Position numbers and translations under genes: made by a program. Below are positions 17,181-24,036 of a stretch of 26,009 nt of DNA, in pieces. The notes beneath the pieces were generated by a model, which did no database searches, was not told where the DNA came from, and saw only the letters and a program-made list of their open reading frames with translations. This DNA comes from Syntrophomonadaceae bacterium. Its GTDB lineage: Bacteria; Bacillota; Syntrophomonadia; Syntrophomonadales; Syntrophomonadaceae. The DNA is taken from positions 1 to 26,009 of the forward strand of contig JAAZOA010000144.1 in NCBI GenBank assembly GCA_012798055.1, written 5' to 3'. The first letter of the stretch is position 1, and each line of letters starts with the position of its first letter.

Positions 17181-18512
17181 TCAGGATCTTCCCTTGGCGC
17201 TGAAGCCTATGATTGTTATGCCCAAGGAAGCGGATACGATTGAGCCGCATATAACCGCCAGCTTGGCATTGTATATGGATACCGGGTCCTGAAAGGCCAG
17301 ATTGGTTACAAACAAGGACATCGTAAATCCGATACCGGCCAGACAGGCTGTGCCCAAGATCTGGGTCCAGTTTGCTCCCTCCGGTAAAGCAGACAGTCCC
17401 AATTTTACGGACAACCAGGTGAATAGTGTTATGCCCAAAGGTTTGCCGACCATGAGACCCAGGATGATGCCCAGGGAAATGCTGTTGAAAAGACCTGTGA
17501 TGCCGGTCCCCTCGGCCAAGTTCACGCCGGCATTGGCCAGGGCGAAAATCGGCAAGACAATATACGAAACTAAGGGGTAGAGGTTGTATTCCAGCCGCTG
17601 CAGGGGGGTATCCAGGTCTTCGCAGGCACAGACCAGATCATTCATCAACTTGCGCTGGAGCGGATCAACCATCATGATGTTGAAATCTTTTTCGGGGAAC
17701 TCTTCAATGATAGCCTGACTCTGTTGCCGGAATTTCTTCTGGTCAGAGATACTGCGGCCCGGGATAGTGAAGGCCAGCAGCACGCCGGCGATGGTGGCAT
17801 GAATACCGGAGAGCAGGAAAGCCAGCCACAGGGCCAAGCCCAGCAAGGCATAGGGATAGGTCTTCCTAACCCCGCGAAGATTGAGGACTATCGACATCAA
17901 TAAGATCAGAACCCCGAGCGTCAGGCTGATGATCTTGACCTGTTCGGTGTAGAAAATGGCTATTACCATAATGGCGCCCATATCATCGAAAATCGCCAGG
18001 GCCAGCAGGAAAACCTTCAGAGGAGTGGGGACAAGTCGCCCCAGGGCTACCAGGCAGCCCAAAGAGAAGGCGATATCGGTAGCCATGGGTATGCCCCACC
18101 CGGCTTGAGCCGGACCGGTCTGGTTAATAGACACGTAGATTATAGCCGGGACGATCATTCCTCCCAGGGCTGCCAGCGCCGGCAGAGAAGCTTGACCAAT
18201 ACTCGACAGTTCTCCCACCAGGACTTCGCGCTTTATCTCCAGGCCCACCACGAAGAAAAACATTACCATCAAGGCATCATTGACCCAGTGGCCCAGGCTT
18301 TAGAAGATCGAATACTGGCCCAGGCTGATGCAGAGGTTGGTATCCCATAGTGCAGAGTAACTGCCCGCATACTCCCAATTAGCCCAGCCAAAGGCTATGA
18401 TGGCAGCCAACACCAGCAGTACGCTGCCGATCATCCTCTCATCGAAAAATTTGAATACCGGTCTAAGGAAGTTTTTTATTTGGGTATAGGTATTGGCCTG
18501 CAACTGCCTCAC
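17181..18512 (-). pseudogene. nhaA: NhaA Na+/H+ antiporter interrupted by one in-frame TAA
   Basis: The reverse strand reads a near-complete NhaA of 443 codons, in a single frame, with one TAA at 18300-18302 (codon 71). Before it comes the N-terminus (FKFFDERMIGSVLLVLAAII ... SLGQYSIF); after it SLGHWVNDALMVMFFFVVGLEIKRE and all later helices. The essential aspartates are present: ATDIAF (E. coli Asp133) and AIFDDMGA (Asp163/164). Relatives often have Lys at the stop position, so AAA to TAA is the simplest change. A fragment could start at TTG 18272, but it would lack the first helix. Start of the whole gene: GTG 18512, or TTG 18503, which is better spaced from AGGAG (18514-18518). Either a recent nonsense mutation or a sequence error; the rest shows no decay. 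Confidence 0.85.
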
Positions 18513-18638
18513 TCCTGTAAGGATAACGGTACACCATTGTGATTAAACAAGTAATTAGGTCGGTTTCGATAAGATTTTACTGCTTAAGGCTGGATAACAC
18601 AAGGAAGAGGCCGGTTTGCAGGTGCGGGCCAGCGACTG

Positions 18639-18664
18639 CGCCGAATCCTGTAAACAGTTCGGCG
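18639..18664. other. Hairpin in the nhaA / flippase divergent region
   Basis: CGCCGAA (18639-18645) pairs with TTCGGCG (18658-18664). Within it CTG-TAAA-CAG forms an upper stem after a two-base bulge. It lies about 125 bases before the nhaA start on the minus strand and 75 before the flippase start on the plus strand. It could be part of an nhaA leader (sodium-responsive leaders upstream of nhaA genes are known), or a terminator-like fold. I cannot match it to a named riboswitch by eye. Confidence 0.35.
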
Positions 18665-18702
18665 GTGATTTAAGGCTAATGCAGGATAAGCCCAGGCGGG
18701 TG

Positions 18703-18739
18703 TGGTATAATTATCCTCGTGAAAACGGAGGATAATTAT
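18703..18739 (+). promoter_or_regulatory. Extended -10 promoter overlapped by a perfect 12-bp dyad (probable operator)
   Basis: TGGTATAAT (18703-18711) is an extended -10 box. The dyad ATAATTATCCTC (18707-18718), nine bases, GAGGATAATTAT (18728-18739) is perfect over 12 bp. It covers the -10 box, the expected transcription start near 18718, the GGAGG ribosome site and the first two bases of the ATG. Half-site centres are 21 bp apart, two helical turns, as expected for a dimeric repressor. Because transcription would start at the end of the left arm, an RNA hairpin is less likely than a DNA operator. No -35 consensus is seen at the proper distance. Confidence 0.6.
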
Positions 18740-20288
18740 GGATAAGAGCGGGACCTTTTTGAAGGGCGCCCTGGTTTTAAGCGTGGCTGGCGCCCTCAGC
18801 AAAATCCTGGGAGCCCTATACCGCATTCCCCTGGCCCGGTTACTGGGCGGTGAGGGGATGGGGCTTTACCAGATGGCCTACCCTATTTATACTGCTATCC
18901 TGGCCCTGGCTACCGCCGGTGTCCCAGTGGCCATCAGCGTGCTGGTGGCCCGCAAGGAGACCCAGGGTTATAGCGGGGACAGCCAAAGGATATTGAAAGT
19001 CTCCCTGGTGGTAATGCTCATATTCGGCTTTCTGCTGACCGCCCTGGTGATGCTCTGCGCTCCGGCCATTGCCAACCAGGTTCTCCACCAGCCCCGGGCT
19101 TACTATCCCATCATGGCGGTTGCACCGGCTATCTTTTTTTCCAGCCTCTTGTCGGTTTTCCGCGGCTATTTCCAGGGCTATCAGCGGATGATGCCTACCG
19201 CGGTTTCTCAAGTGATAGAACAGCTCTTCCGTGTGTCGGCGGTCATCACCCTAGCCTATCTGCTGTTCCCCCGCGGCTTGGAATATGCCGCTGCCGGAGC
19301 CACCTTCGGCGCTGTGGTGGGAGGAGCGGTAGGATTGGGTGTGCTGGTCATCTACCTTGTGAATTTCAGGCGCAGCCAGCCTGCCATCGAGGGACAGGTG
19401 CTATACAGCGGGGCTGCTTCCTCCACCCTGGCCCGGGAAATGATAGCCCTGGCTATACCGGTATCATTCGGGGCTTTCGTCCTGCCGCTGGTCCATGTCC
19501 TGGACGCCATCATCGTACCCGGCCGCCTGCTGGCCCTGGGATACAGCTCCTCCCAGGCCACAGCTCTGTACGGACAGCTCTCCGGGATGGCTGCGGTACT
19601 GATCAGCCTGCCCACCATATTCACCATCAGCATCGCCACCAGCCTGGTCCCGGCCATAAGTGAAGCCTGGACTCAAAAGCACCGGCCCTTGCTCAACCAG
19701 CGCCTGAATAATGGCTTGAGAGCAGGGATGATCATATCTTTTCCCTGCGCCGCAGGTCTGTTCGTGTTGGCGGTGCCTATCTGTGCCCTGCTCTACGCCA
19801 CCCCGGAAGCCGGGATACCGCTGGAACCTCTGGCCTTCTCAGCAGTGGCCCTGGCAGCCTTTCAATTGTCCAGCGCCGGGCTGCAGGGGATAGGTAGGCC
19901 CGAGATAGCCATGCGCAACCTTATCATAACCGGGGTGCTGAAAACCATCTTCAATTATTCCCTGACCAGTGTGGCCCTATTGAATATCAAGGGAGCGGCT
20001 ATCGGCACCGTCGCTGCATTCGCGGTGGGTTCCGCCCTTAACATCTACTTCCTGAAGCGGCTCACTGGAGTCCGCTACGAAGTAGCCCGCATGGTGAGGC
20101 TGCTCATGGTGACCATCGCTATGGGGATCAGCGTGGTGCAGCTGTACGGTTTTATGGTTGCCGCAGGTACAGGTTCTGCCCTGGCCACCGCCGTCTCCAT
20201 TGCTGTGGGGGTGCTGGTATACGGGGGGCTGCTCCTGGTGATCCGCGAGCTGGACCTGGACATGCTGAAAAAGACTATCCACCGTTGA
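18738..20288 (+). CDS. MurJ/SpoVB-type MOP-superfamily lipid flippase (YabM-like)
   Basis: 516 aa with about 14 hydrophobic helices over its whole length and no soluble domain. The N-terminus (FLKGALVLSVAGALSKILGALYRIPLARLLGGEGMGLYQMAYPIY) is typical of the SpoVB/YabM branch of polysaccharide-type flippases, which move undecaprenyl-linked precursors across the membrane. Immediate linkage to mazG matches yabM-yabN of Bacillus, so a cell-wall flippase is more likely than a sporulation-specific SpoVB, but sequence does not settle this. ATG 18738 has GGAGG (18727-18731 region) six bases upstream, inside the dyad described above, so the gene may be repressible. mazG follows after 54 bases. Confidence 0.92.
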   Translation: MDKSGTFLKGALVLSVAGALSKILGALYRIPLARLLGGEGMGLYQMAYPIYTAILALATAGVPVAISVLVARKETQGYSGDSQRILKVSLVVMLIFGFLLTALVMLCAPAIANQVLHQPRAYYPIMAVAPAIFFSSLLSVFRGYFQGYQRMMPTAVSQVIEQLFRVSAVITLAYLLFPRGLEYAAAGATFGAVVGGAVGLGVLVIYLVNFRRSQPAIEGQVLYSGAASSTLAREMIALAIPVSFGAFVLPLVHVLDAIIVPGRLLALGYSSSQATALYGQLSGMAAVLISLPTIFTISIATSLVPAISEAWTQKHRPLLNQRLNNGLRAGMIISFPCAAGLFVLAVPICALLYATPEAGIPLEPLAFSAVALAAFQLSSAGLQGIGRPEIAMRNLIITGVLKTIFNYSLTSVALLNIKGAAIGTVAAFAVGSALNIYFLKRLTGVRYEVARMVRLLMVTIAMGISVVQLYGFMVAAGTGSALATAVSIAVGVLVYGGLLLVIRELDLDMLKKTIHR

Positions 20289-20342
20289 TGTGGCCGGCCT
20301 TCCCGCCGGTCAGAGCGAGTGATATTGAGAAGGAGGAAGCCG

Positions 20343-21110
20343 ATGAGCACAAGCGGCGACGCCCTGGACGAATTGCTGGGGATCCAAAAGCGGCTGCTGG
20401 CCCCGGGAGGATGCCCATGGGACCGGGAACAGGACCACCAGTCCCTGATACGTTACCTAGTTGAAGAGACTTATGAGGTCATCGAGGCTATAAATGAAGG
20501 AGACATGGACAAGCTGCGGGAGGAACTGGGCGATCTTCTCCTGCAGGTCGTATTCCATGCGGCCCTGGCCGAAGCCAGGGGTGATTTCGATTTCGCCGCT
20601 GTCACCAGGACGGTAAGCCAAAAGATGGTTGATCGCCACCCCCATGTTTTCGGTACCATGCCTTTGCACACCAGTGAGGATGTACTGGACAAATGGGAAG
20701 GCTTCAAGCGCCGGGAAGGCAAGCGGCACCTGCTGGAAGGCATACCGGCGGCCCTGCCGGCCTTGTTGCGGGCCCAGAAAATCCAGGAAAAGATGGCCCG
20801 GGTCGGCTTTGACTGGCCCGACATAGAAGGGGCGCGCCGGAAGCTTCAGGAGGAACTGCAGGAACTGGAAGAAGCCGCGACTCCGGAGGAAATCCTGGGT
20901 GAAGTGGGGGATGTCCTTTTCGCCGTAGTCAACCTGGCCAGGTTCCGGAATATAATCGCCGAACAGGCCCTCCAAAAGGCCAATGATAAAGTCAGCCGGC
21001 GGTTCCGCTATATCGAACAGAAGCTTGAAGAATCGGGCCGCAGCTTTGCCGAGATGAGCCTGGCAGAAATGGATGCCTGGTGGGACGAGGCCAAGGCCCG
21101 GGGGCTATAG
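20343..21110 (+). CDS. mazG: Nucleoside triphosphate pyrophosphohydrolase MazG
   Basis: Hydrolyses NTPs and dNTPs to monophosphate and pyrophosphate (house-cleaning of damaged nucleotides). The 255 aa hold two MazG domains. The first has GCPWDREQDHQSLIRYLVEE (23-42) and metal ligands EETYE (41-45) and EELGD (60-64). The second has EELQELEE with EVGDVLFAVVNLARF. The final DAWWDEAK matches other family members. The Bacillus counterpart YabN carries an extra N-terminal methylase-like domain that is absent here. The start is ATG 20343, with AGGAGG at 20331-20336. A frame opening at GTG 20319 would place the ribosome site inside the gene and is rejected. Its last codons overlap a 7-bp GC hairpin (21097-21103 with 21114-21120) that lacks a T-run. 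Confidence 0.95.
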   Translation: MSTSGDALDELLGIQKRLLAPGGCPWDREQDHQSLIRYLVEETYEVIEAINEGDMDKLREELGDLLLQVVFHAALAEARGDFDFAAVTRTVSQKMVDRHPHVFGTMPLHTSEDVLDKWEGFKRREGKRHLLEGIPAALPALLRAQKIQEKMARVGFDWPDIEGARRKLQEELQELEEAATPEEILGEVGDVLFAVVNLARFRNIIAEQALQKANDKVSRRFRYIEQKLEESGRSFAEMSLAEMDAWWDEAKARGL

Positions 21111-21246
21111 AGTCCCCGGGACTGTAAACAGCGGTAAAAAGGCAGCGAGAGAAAATTTTTTCACAAAAAAGGATTAATGGCCGTGAGGGCGAATAGCCTA
21201 AGTATACTGCAGATTTTGCGACTATAAAAAGTAAAGGAGGGATATC

Positions 21247-21519
21247 TTGAATAAGACCGATTTAGTAAGCGCCGTGGCAGGACAAGCCGGAATTACCAAG
21301 AAGGATGCGGAAAAAGTCATCAATGCATTTTTCACCACTGTTGCAGATGCCCTGAAAGCTGGGGATAAAGTCCAGCTGATCGGCTTTGGTACCTTTGAAG
21401 TCAGATCACGCCAGGCCCGTAAAGGCAGAAATCCACAGACTGGTGCCGAAATCAATATACCTGCATCCAAAGTGCCGGCTTTCAAACCGGGTAAAGCCCT
21501 GAAAGACGCTGTCGACTAG
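21247..21519 (+). CDS. hup: DNA-binding protein HU
   Basis: Small nucleoid protein that bends and wraps DNA as a dimer. The 90 aa match the family. MNKTDLVSAVA at the N-terminus, the GFGTFEVRSRQARKGRNPQTG arm with the conserved RNPQTG, and the C-terminal PAFKPGKALKDAV are diagnostic. The start is TTG 21247, justified by AAAGGAGGG (21233-21241) five bases upstream and by the conserved N-terminus beginning there. The preceding 136 bases hold an A/T tract (GAAAATTTTTT, 21151-21161). The stop is followed after one base by the ATG of rqcP, so the two genes are translationally linked. Confidence 0.97.
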   Translation: MNKTDLVSAVAGQAGITKKDAEKVINAFFTTVADALKAGDKVQLIGFGTFEVRSRQARKGRNPQTGAEINIPASKVPAFKPGKALKDAVD

Positions 21520-21520
21520 A

Positions 21521-21763
21521 ATGCGTCTCGACAAATTCTTGAAGGTCAGCCGGATTATCAAACGCCGTACTGTGGCCAAAGACTTCGCTGAACACGAACG
21601 AGTGACGCTCAATGGAAAAGTGGCCAAACCCTCCGCCGAGGTGAAAGTAGGGGATGTCCTGACGGTTAGGGCTGGAGGCAAGGAAGCTTCTTACCAGATC
21701 CTGAAGATCGTAGATAATGTTAACGCGGCTGAAGCCAAGGAACTTTATAAAAGCTTGGATTGA
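21521..21763 (+). CDS. rqcP: S4-domain RNA-binding protein RqcP (YabO)
   Basis: 80 aa, almost entirely one S4 domain: MRLDKFLKVSRIIKRRTVAK with the helix-turn-helix-like basic surface, then VTLNGKVAKPSAEVKVGDVL. In Bacillus, YabO/RqcP binds the stalled 50S subunit and helps RqcH add alanine tails in ribosome-associated quality control. Assignment rests on the short length, the N-terminal sequence and the position between mazG and divIC, where yabO is expected. HslR, the heat-shock paralogue, is longer. The ATG lies one base after the HU stop and has no ribosome site of its own, which argues for coupling. A strong terminator follows 18 bases after the stop. Confidence 0.92.
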   Translation: MRLDKFLKVSRIIKRRTVAKDFAEHERVTLNGKVAKPSAEVKVGDVLTVRAGGKEASYQILKIVDNVNAAEAKELYKSLD

Positions 21764-21781
21764 TAACATTAGTTTGACCGG

Positions 21782-21812
21782 TCACCCTGTTATTTACAGG
21801 GTGATTTTTTTT
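21782..21812 (+). terminator. Strong intrinsic terminator after HU-rqcP
   Basis: TCACCCTGT (21782-21790) and ACAGGGTGA (21796-21804) form a perfect 9-bp stem with the loop TATTT, followed by eight T (21805-21812). It closes the HU-rqcP unit. Confidence 0.93.
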
Positions 21813-21954
21813 GGCCTTAGCCAGGGCAGGAGGCGGGACCGGAAGAGAAAAAATTTTTTGTCCACAGGGAGGAATATTAAAACCGGGCCGAGAATAGAGA
21901 AGTAGCAAAAATGTCGTCATATTGTGGAAATAATGTGGATAGTGTGTAATAATA

Positions 21955-22194
21955 ATGAAGATAGAAATCAGGGGAGCCGAGAAATTGAGTTTCCGGGAGC
22001 GACAGGTAGTCGTGCTGAAGGAGATGGGCAAAACCAGCCCGGAAATCTGTAAAACCCTGCAAATAACCGCCAGCACCGTGGCTACTCTATACAACCGGGC
22101 GCGGGCCAAGGGTTATGAAGTGGTGATAGTGCTGCCCGGAGATACCCTGGGTATTTTTGGAGGTGAGGAAGAAGATGCCGAAGCAACTGAATAA
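21955..22194 (+). CDS. Small helix-turn-helix protein (LuxR / sigma-70 region 4-like)
   Basis: 79 aa. Residues 11-50 (LSFRERQVVVLKEMGKTSPE followed by ICKTLQITASTVATLYNRAR) have the form of a LuxR-type or sigma region 4 HTH. A short strand-rich stretch (GYEVVIVLPGDTLGIFG) and an acidic tail (EEEDAEATE) follow; there is no receiver or other domain. Role unknown; DNA binding is inferred from the fold pattern only. ATG 21955 has no ribosome site. TTG 21985 in the same frame has AGGGGAG (21970-21976) at good spacing and would give a 69-aa protein that is only the HTH and tail, so the true start may be there. The 3' end overlaps divIC by 20 bases. It occupies the place of yabP/yabQ in Bacillus. 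Confidence 0.75.
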   Translation: MKIEIRGAEKLSFRERQVVVLKEMGKTSPEICKTLQITASTVATLYNRARAKGYEVVIVLPGDTLGIFGGEEEDAEATE

Positions 22195-22462
22195 TCCCCG
22201 CTTCAGGCTGGTGCTGACCGGTCTTTTATGCGCTTTGTTCCTGTTTACGATCGTGCCCCGGGCCAAAACAATTTATGAACTTTCATCCCGCAAGCATGAT
22301 TTGCTCGAGGAACAAAACCGTTTGCTGGCAATCAAAGCCGAAAGGGAACAGGTCCTCGCTACCGTCGATTCGCCGGAGAACATGGAGCGCATTGCCCGCG
22401 AGCAGCTGGGGATGATCAAGCCCGGTGAAAAGATTATCGTTCGGGTTCTAAAAAAGGAATAA
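22175..22462 (+). CDS. divIC: Cell-division protein, DivIC/FtsB family septum formation initiator
   Basis: 95 aa. A short cytoplasmic head, one membrane helix (about residues 12-28, LVLTGLLCALFLFTIVP), a coiled coil (31-63, TIYELSSRKHDLLEEQNRLL onward) and the conserved end ENMERIAREQLGMIKPGEKII. It acts with FtsL and DivIB/FtsQ at the septum. The start is ATG 22175, placed by GGAGGTGAGG (22159-22168); an in-frame TTG at 22157 lies inside that site and is rejected. It overlaps the end of the small HTH gene, so the two are coupled. The position before the S1-domain gene is the conserved one. Confidence 0.93.
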   Translation: MPKQLNNPRFRLVLTGLLCALFLFTIVPRAKTIYELSSRKHDLLEEQNRLLAIKAEREQVLATVDSPENMERIAREQLGMIKPGEKIIVRVLKKE

Positions 22463-22541
22463 TTTACATTTCTCGATTGACTAGATGCCCCTCATCCCAT
22501 ACAATAAAATGTAGCACAAATTGAGGGGGATCTTAATTTCT

Positions 22542-22994
22542 ATGCCAACTGAACAGACTAATATTGAGCCTGGCGAGATTCTGGACGGGAAGGTTCAGGG
22601 TATCACCAATTTCGGGGCCTTCATCGAGTTGCCAGGGGGCTTGGTGGGATTGGTGCATATCTCTGAAATCGCTGACACCTATGTCAAGGATGTAAAGGAT
22701 TTTGTCAAGGAAGGCGACAGCGTCAAGGTCAAGGTGCTGAATGTGGCCGGCAAAAAGATAGGCCTGTCCATAAAACAGACCCTGCCGCCCAAAGCGGTGC
22801 CGCCCCGTGCTCCCAGACCGGAGGTCCGCGCCGATGCACCCCGGAGGGACAACAGGAACTTCGCTCCCAAGCGCAGCGAGGTGCCGATAAGTCTTGATGA
22901 TAAGATCGCCCGGTTCCTGAAGGAAAGCGATGAGAGAATGCAGCCCCTCAAGAATAAAATCGAGACCCGCAAACGCAGCAAGAATAATTACTAG
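22542..22994 (+). CDS. yabR: S1-domain RNA-binding protein, YabR type
   Basis: 150 aa. One S1 domain (about 10-80: GEILDGKVQGITNFGAFIEL, LVGLVHISEIADTYVKDV, VKVKVLNVAGKKIGLSIKQT), followed by a basic, proline-rich linker and a charged C-terminal helix (LDDKIARFLKESDERM). It resembles YabR and general stress protein 13, which associate with ribosomes or RNA; the precise role is not settled. Start ATG 22542 has AGGGGGA (22524-22530) eleven bases upstream; the frame opens earlier at TTG 22521, but that codon overlaps this site. Own terminator immediately downstream. In Bacillus, spoIIE lies beyond yabR; here it is a Ppx/GppA gene. Confidence 0.92.
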   Translation: MPTEQTNIEPGEILDGKVQGITNFGAFIELPGGLVGLVHISEIADTYVKDVKDFVKEGDSVKVKVLNVAGKKIGLSIKQTLPPKAVPPRAPRPEVRADAPRRDNRNFAPKRSEVPISLDDKIARFLKESDERMQPLKNKIETRKRSKNNY

Positions 22995-23003
22995 TCCATC
23001 GCC

Positions 23004-23037
23004 GAGCACTTCTTCTTAAAGAAGTGCTCTTATTTTT
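23004..23037 (+). terminator. Intrinsic terminator after yabR
   Basis: GAGCACTTCTT (23004-23014) and AAGAAGTGCTC (23019-23029) form a perfect 11-bp stem with the loop CTTA, followed by TTATTTTT. Only about 20 bases separate it from the start of the ppx gene. Confidence 0.9.
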
Positions 23038-23059
23038 GTCAAAGGAGCGGATATTGACC

Positions 23060-23938
23060 ATGCGTTATGGAGCAGTGGATATCGGCACCAACTCCTGCCG
23101 CTTGCTGATTGCCGAAGTGGATCGGTATCGGCAGCTACAGCCGATTTATCAGGTTATGGAGACTACCCGTATCGGAGAAGGTATGGATGGGTCCAGATTG
23201 CTTGGGGAGGAAGCCATGGTCCGCACTATTGCCTGCCTGGGCAGATTCAAAGAACAGCTGGATAAGATGCAGGTCGCAAAATACCGGGCGGTGGCGACTA
23301 GTGCTGTCCGGGAAGCGGCCAACCGCGCGGAATTCGAGGCCAGGGTAGCGCTGGAGACAGGGATGGATATAGAAGTAATAAGCGGCCATGAAGAAGCCCG
23401 GCTGAGTTATGAGGGCGTGATGCGGGGCCTGGAGCTGGACACAAGTCCCCTGGTAGTCGACCTGGGTGGGGGCAGTACTGAATTTATCTTCCCCGAACTG
23501 GATATGCTGATATCGGTCCAATTGGGAGCGGTGCGGGCTACTGCGGCCAAAATGACCGCGCTGCAGATGCGGGACAGTTTGAAGGAGCTCAGCTGCTTCA
23601 AAGACCGACTGGTCAGTCACCCCCTGGTGATGGTGGGAGGGGCGCCCAGCACCATGGTAGCCATCAAAAAGGGGATGCTGGATTACCGCCCCGACCTGGT
23701 CCACGGGGAACGGCTTTCGTTTGCTGAGATCGGGGATTTATATGAATTGCTGGAGAGCCTGCCCCTGGAACTGCGCCGCCGCCTCCCCGGCCTCCAGGCT
23801 GAACGGGCCGATATAATAAATAAAGGCGCCCTGATAATGTTGATCATTATGGAGGTCCTGGGCAAGAGAGAGATCATCGTCAGTGAGAGCGACATCCTGC
23901 ACGGGATTATCTGGTCCCTGGCTGATGCGGATAGCTGA
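23060..23938 (+). CDS. ppx: Ppx/GppA-family phosphatase (short exopolyphosphatase type)
   Basis: Removes terminal phosphate from polyphosphate or from pppGpp. At 292 aa it is only the two-lobed ASKHA-fold core, lacking the C-terminal HD-like domain of the ~500 aa E. coli Ppx. Motifs: phosphate-1 loop AVDIGTNSCRLLIAE (5-19), AVATSAVREAANR (77-89), VISGHEEARL (107-114) with the catalytic Glu, and phosphate-2 VVDLGGGSTEF (132-142). AAAGGAG (23041-23047) stands 6 bases from TTG 23054 and 12 from ATG 23060; the ATG matches the family N-terminus (MRYGAVDIGTNS), but TTG is possible and adds two residues. Whether polyphosphate or pppGpp is the substrate cannot be told. Confidence 0.93.
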   Translation: MRYGAVDIGTNSCRLLIAEVDRYRQLQPIYQVMETTRIGEGMDGSRLLGEEAMVRTIACLGRFKEQLDKMQVAKYRAVATSAVREAANRAEFEARVALETGMDIEVISGHEEARLSYEGVMRGLELDTSPLVVDLGGGSTEFIFPELDMLISVQLGAVRATAAKMTALQMRDSLKELSCFKDRLVSHPLVMVGGAPSTMVAIKKGMLDYRPDLVHGERLSFAEIGDLYELLESLPLELRRRLPGLQAERADIINKGALIMLIIMEVLGKREIIVSESDILHGIIWSLADADS

Positions 23939-23969
23939 TCACGGCTTAAGCGAAGAGGAATCGGAAGCT

Positions 23970-24008
23970 AAAAGGTACGGTCCTGTTTCAAACATAACCG
24001 TACCTTTT
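23970..24008. terminator. Bidirectional terminator between ppx and the gmk-like gene
   Basis: AAAAGGTACGGT (23970-23981) and ACCGTACCTTTT (23997-24008) are perfect 12-bp reverse complements with a 15-base loop. The A-run and T-run at the two ends provide a U-tract in both directions. The flanking genes converge on it. Confidence 0.85.
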
Positions 24009-24036
24009 CTCGTTGCTGACCGCTAAACAGTCCAGC

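Noticed and set aside
17181..18272. A functional short NhaA starting at TTG 18272
   Set aside because: It would lack the first membrane helix and has no ribosome site; better read as the distal part of an interrupted gene.
21097..21120. Hairpin at the mazG stop codon as a terminator
   Set aside because: The 7-bp stem overlaps the coding end and no T-run follows.
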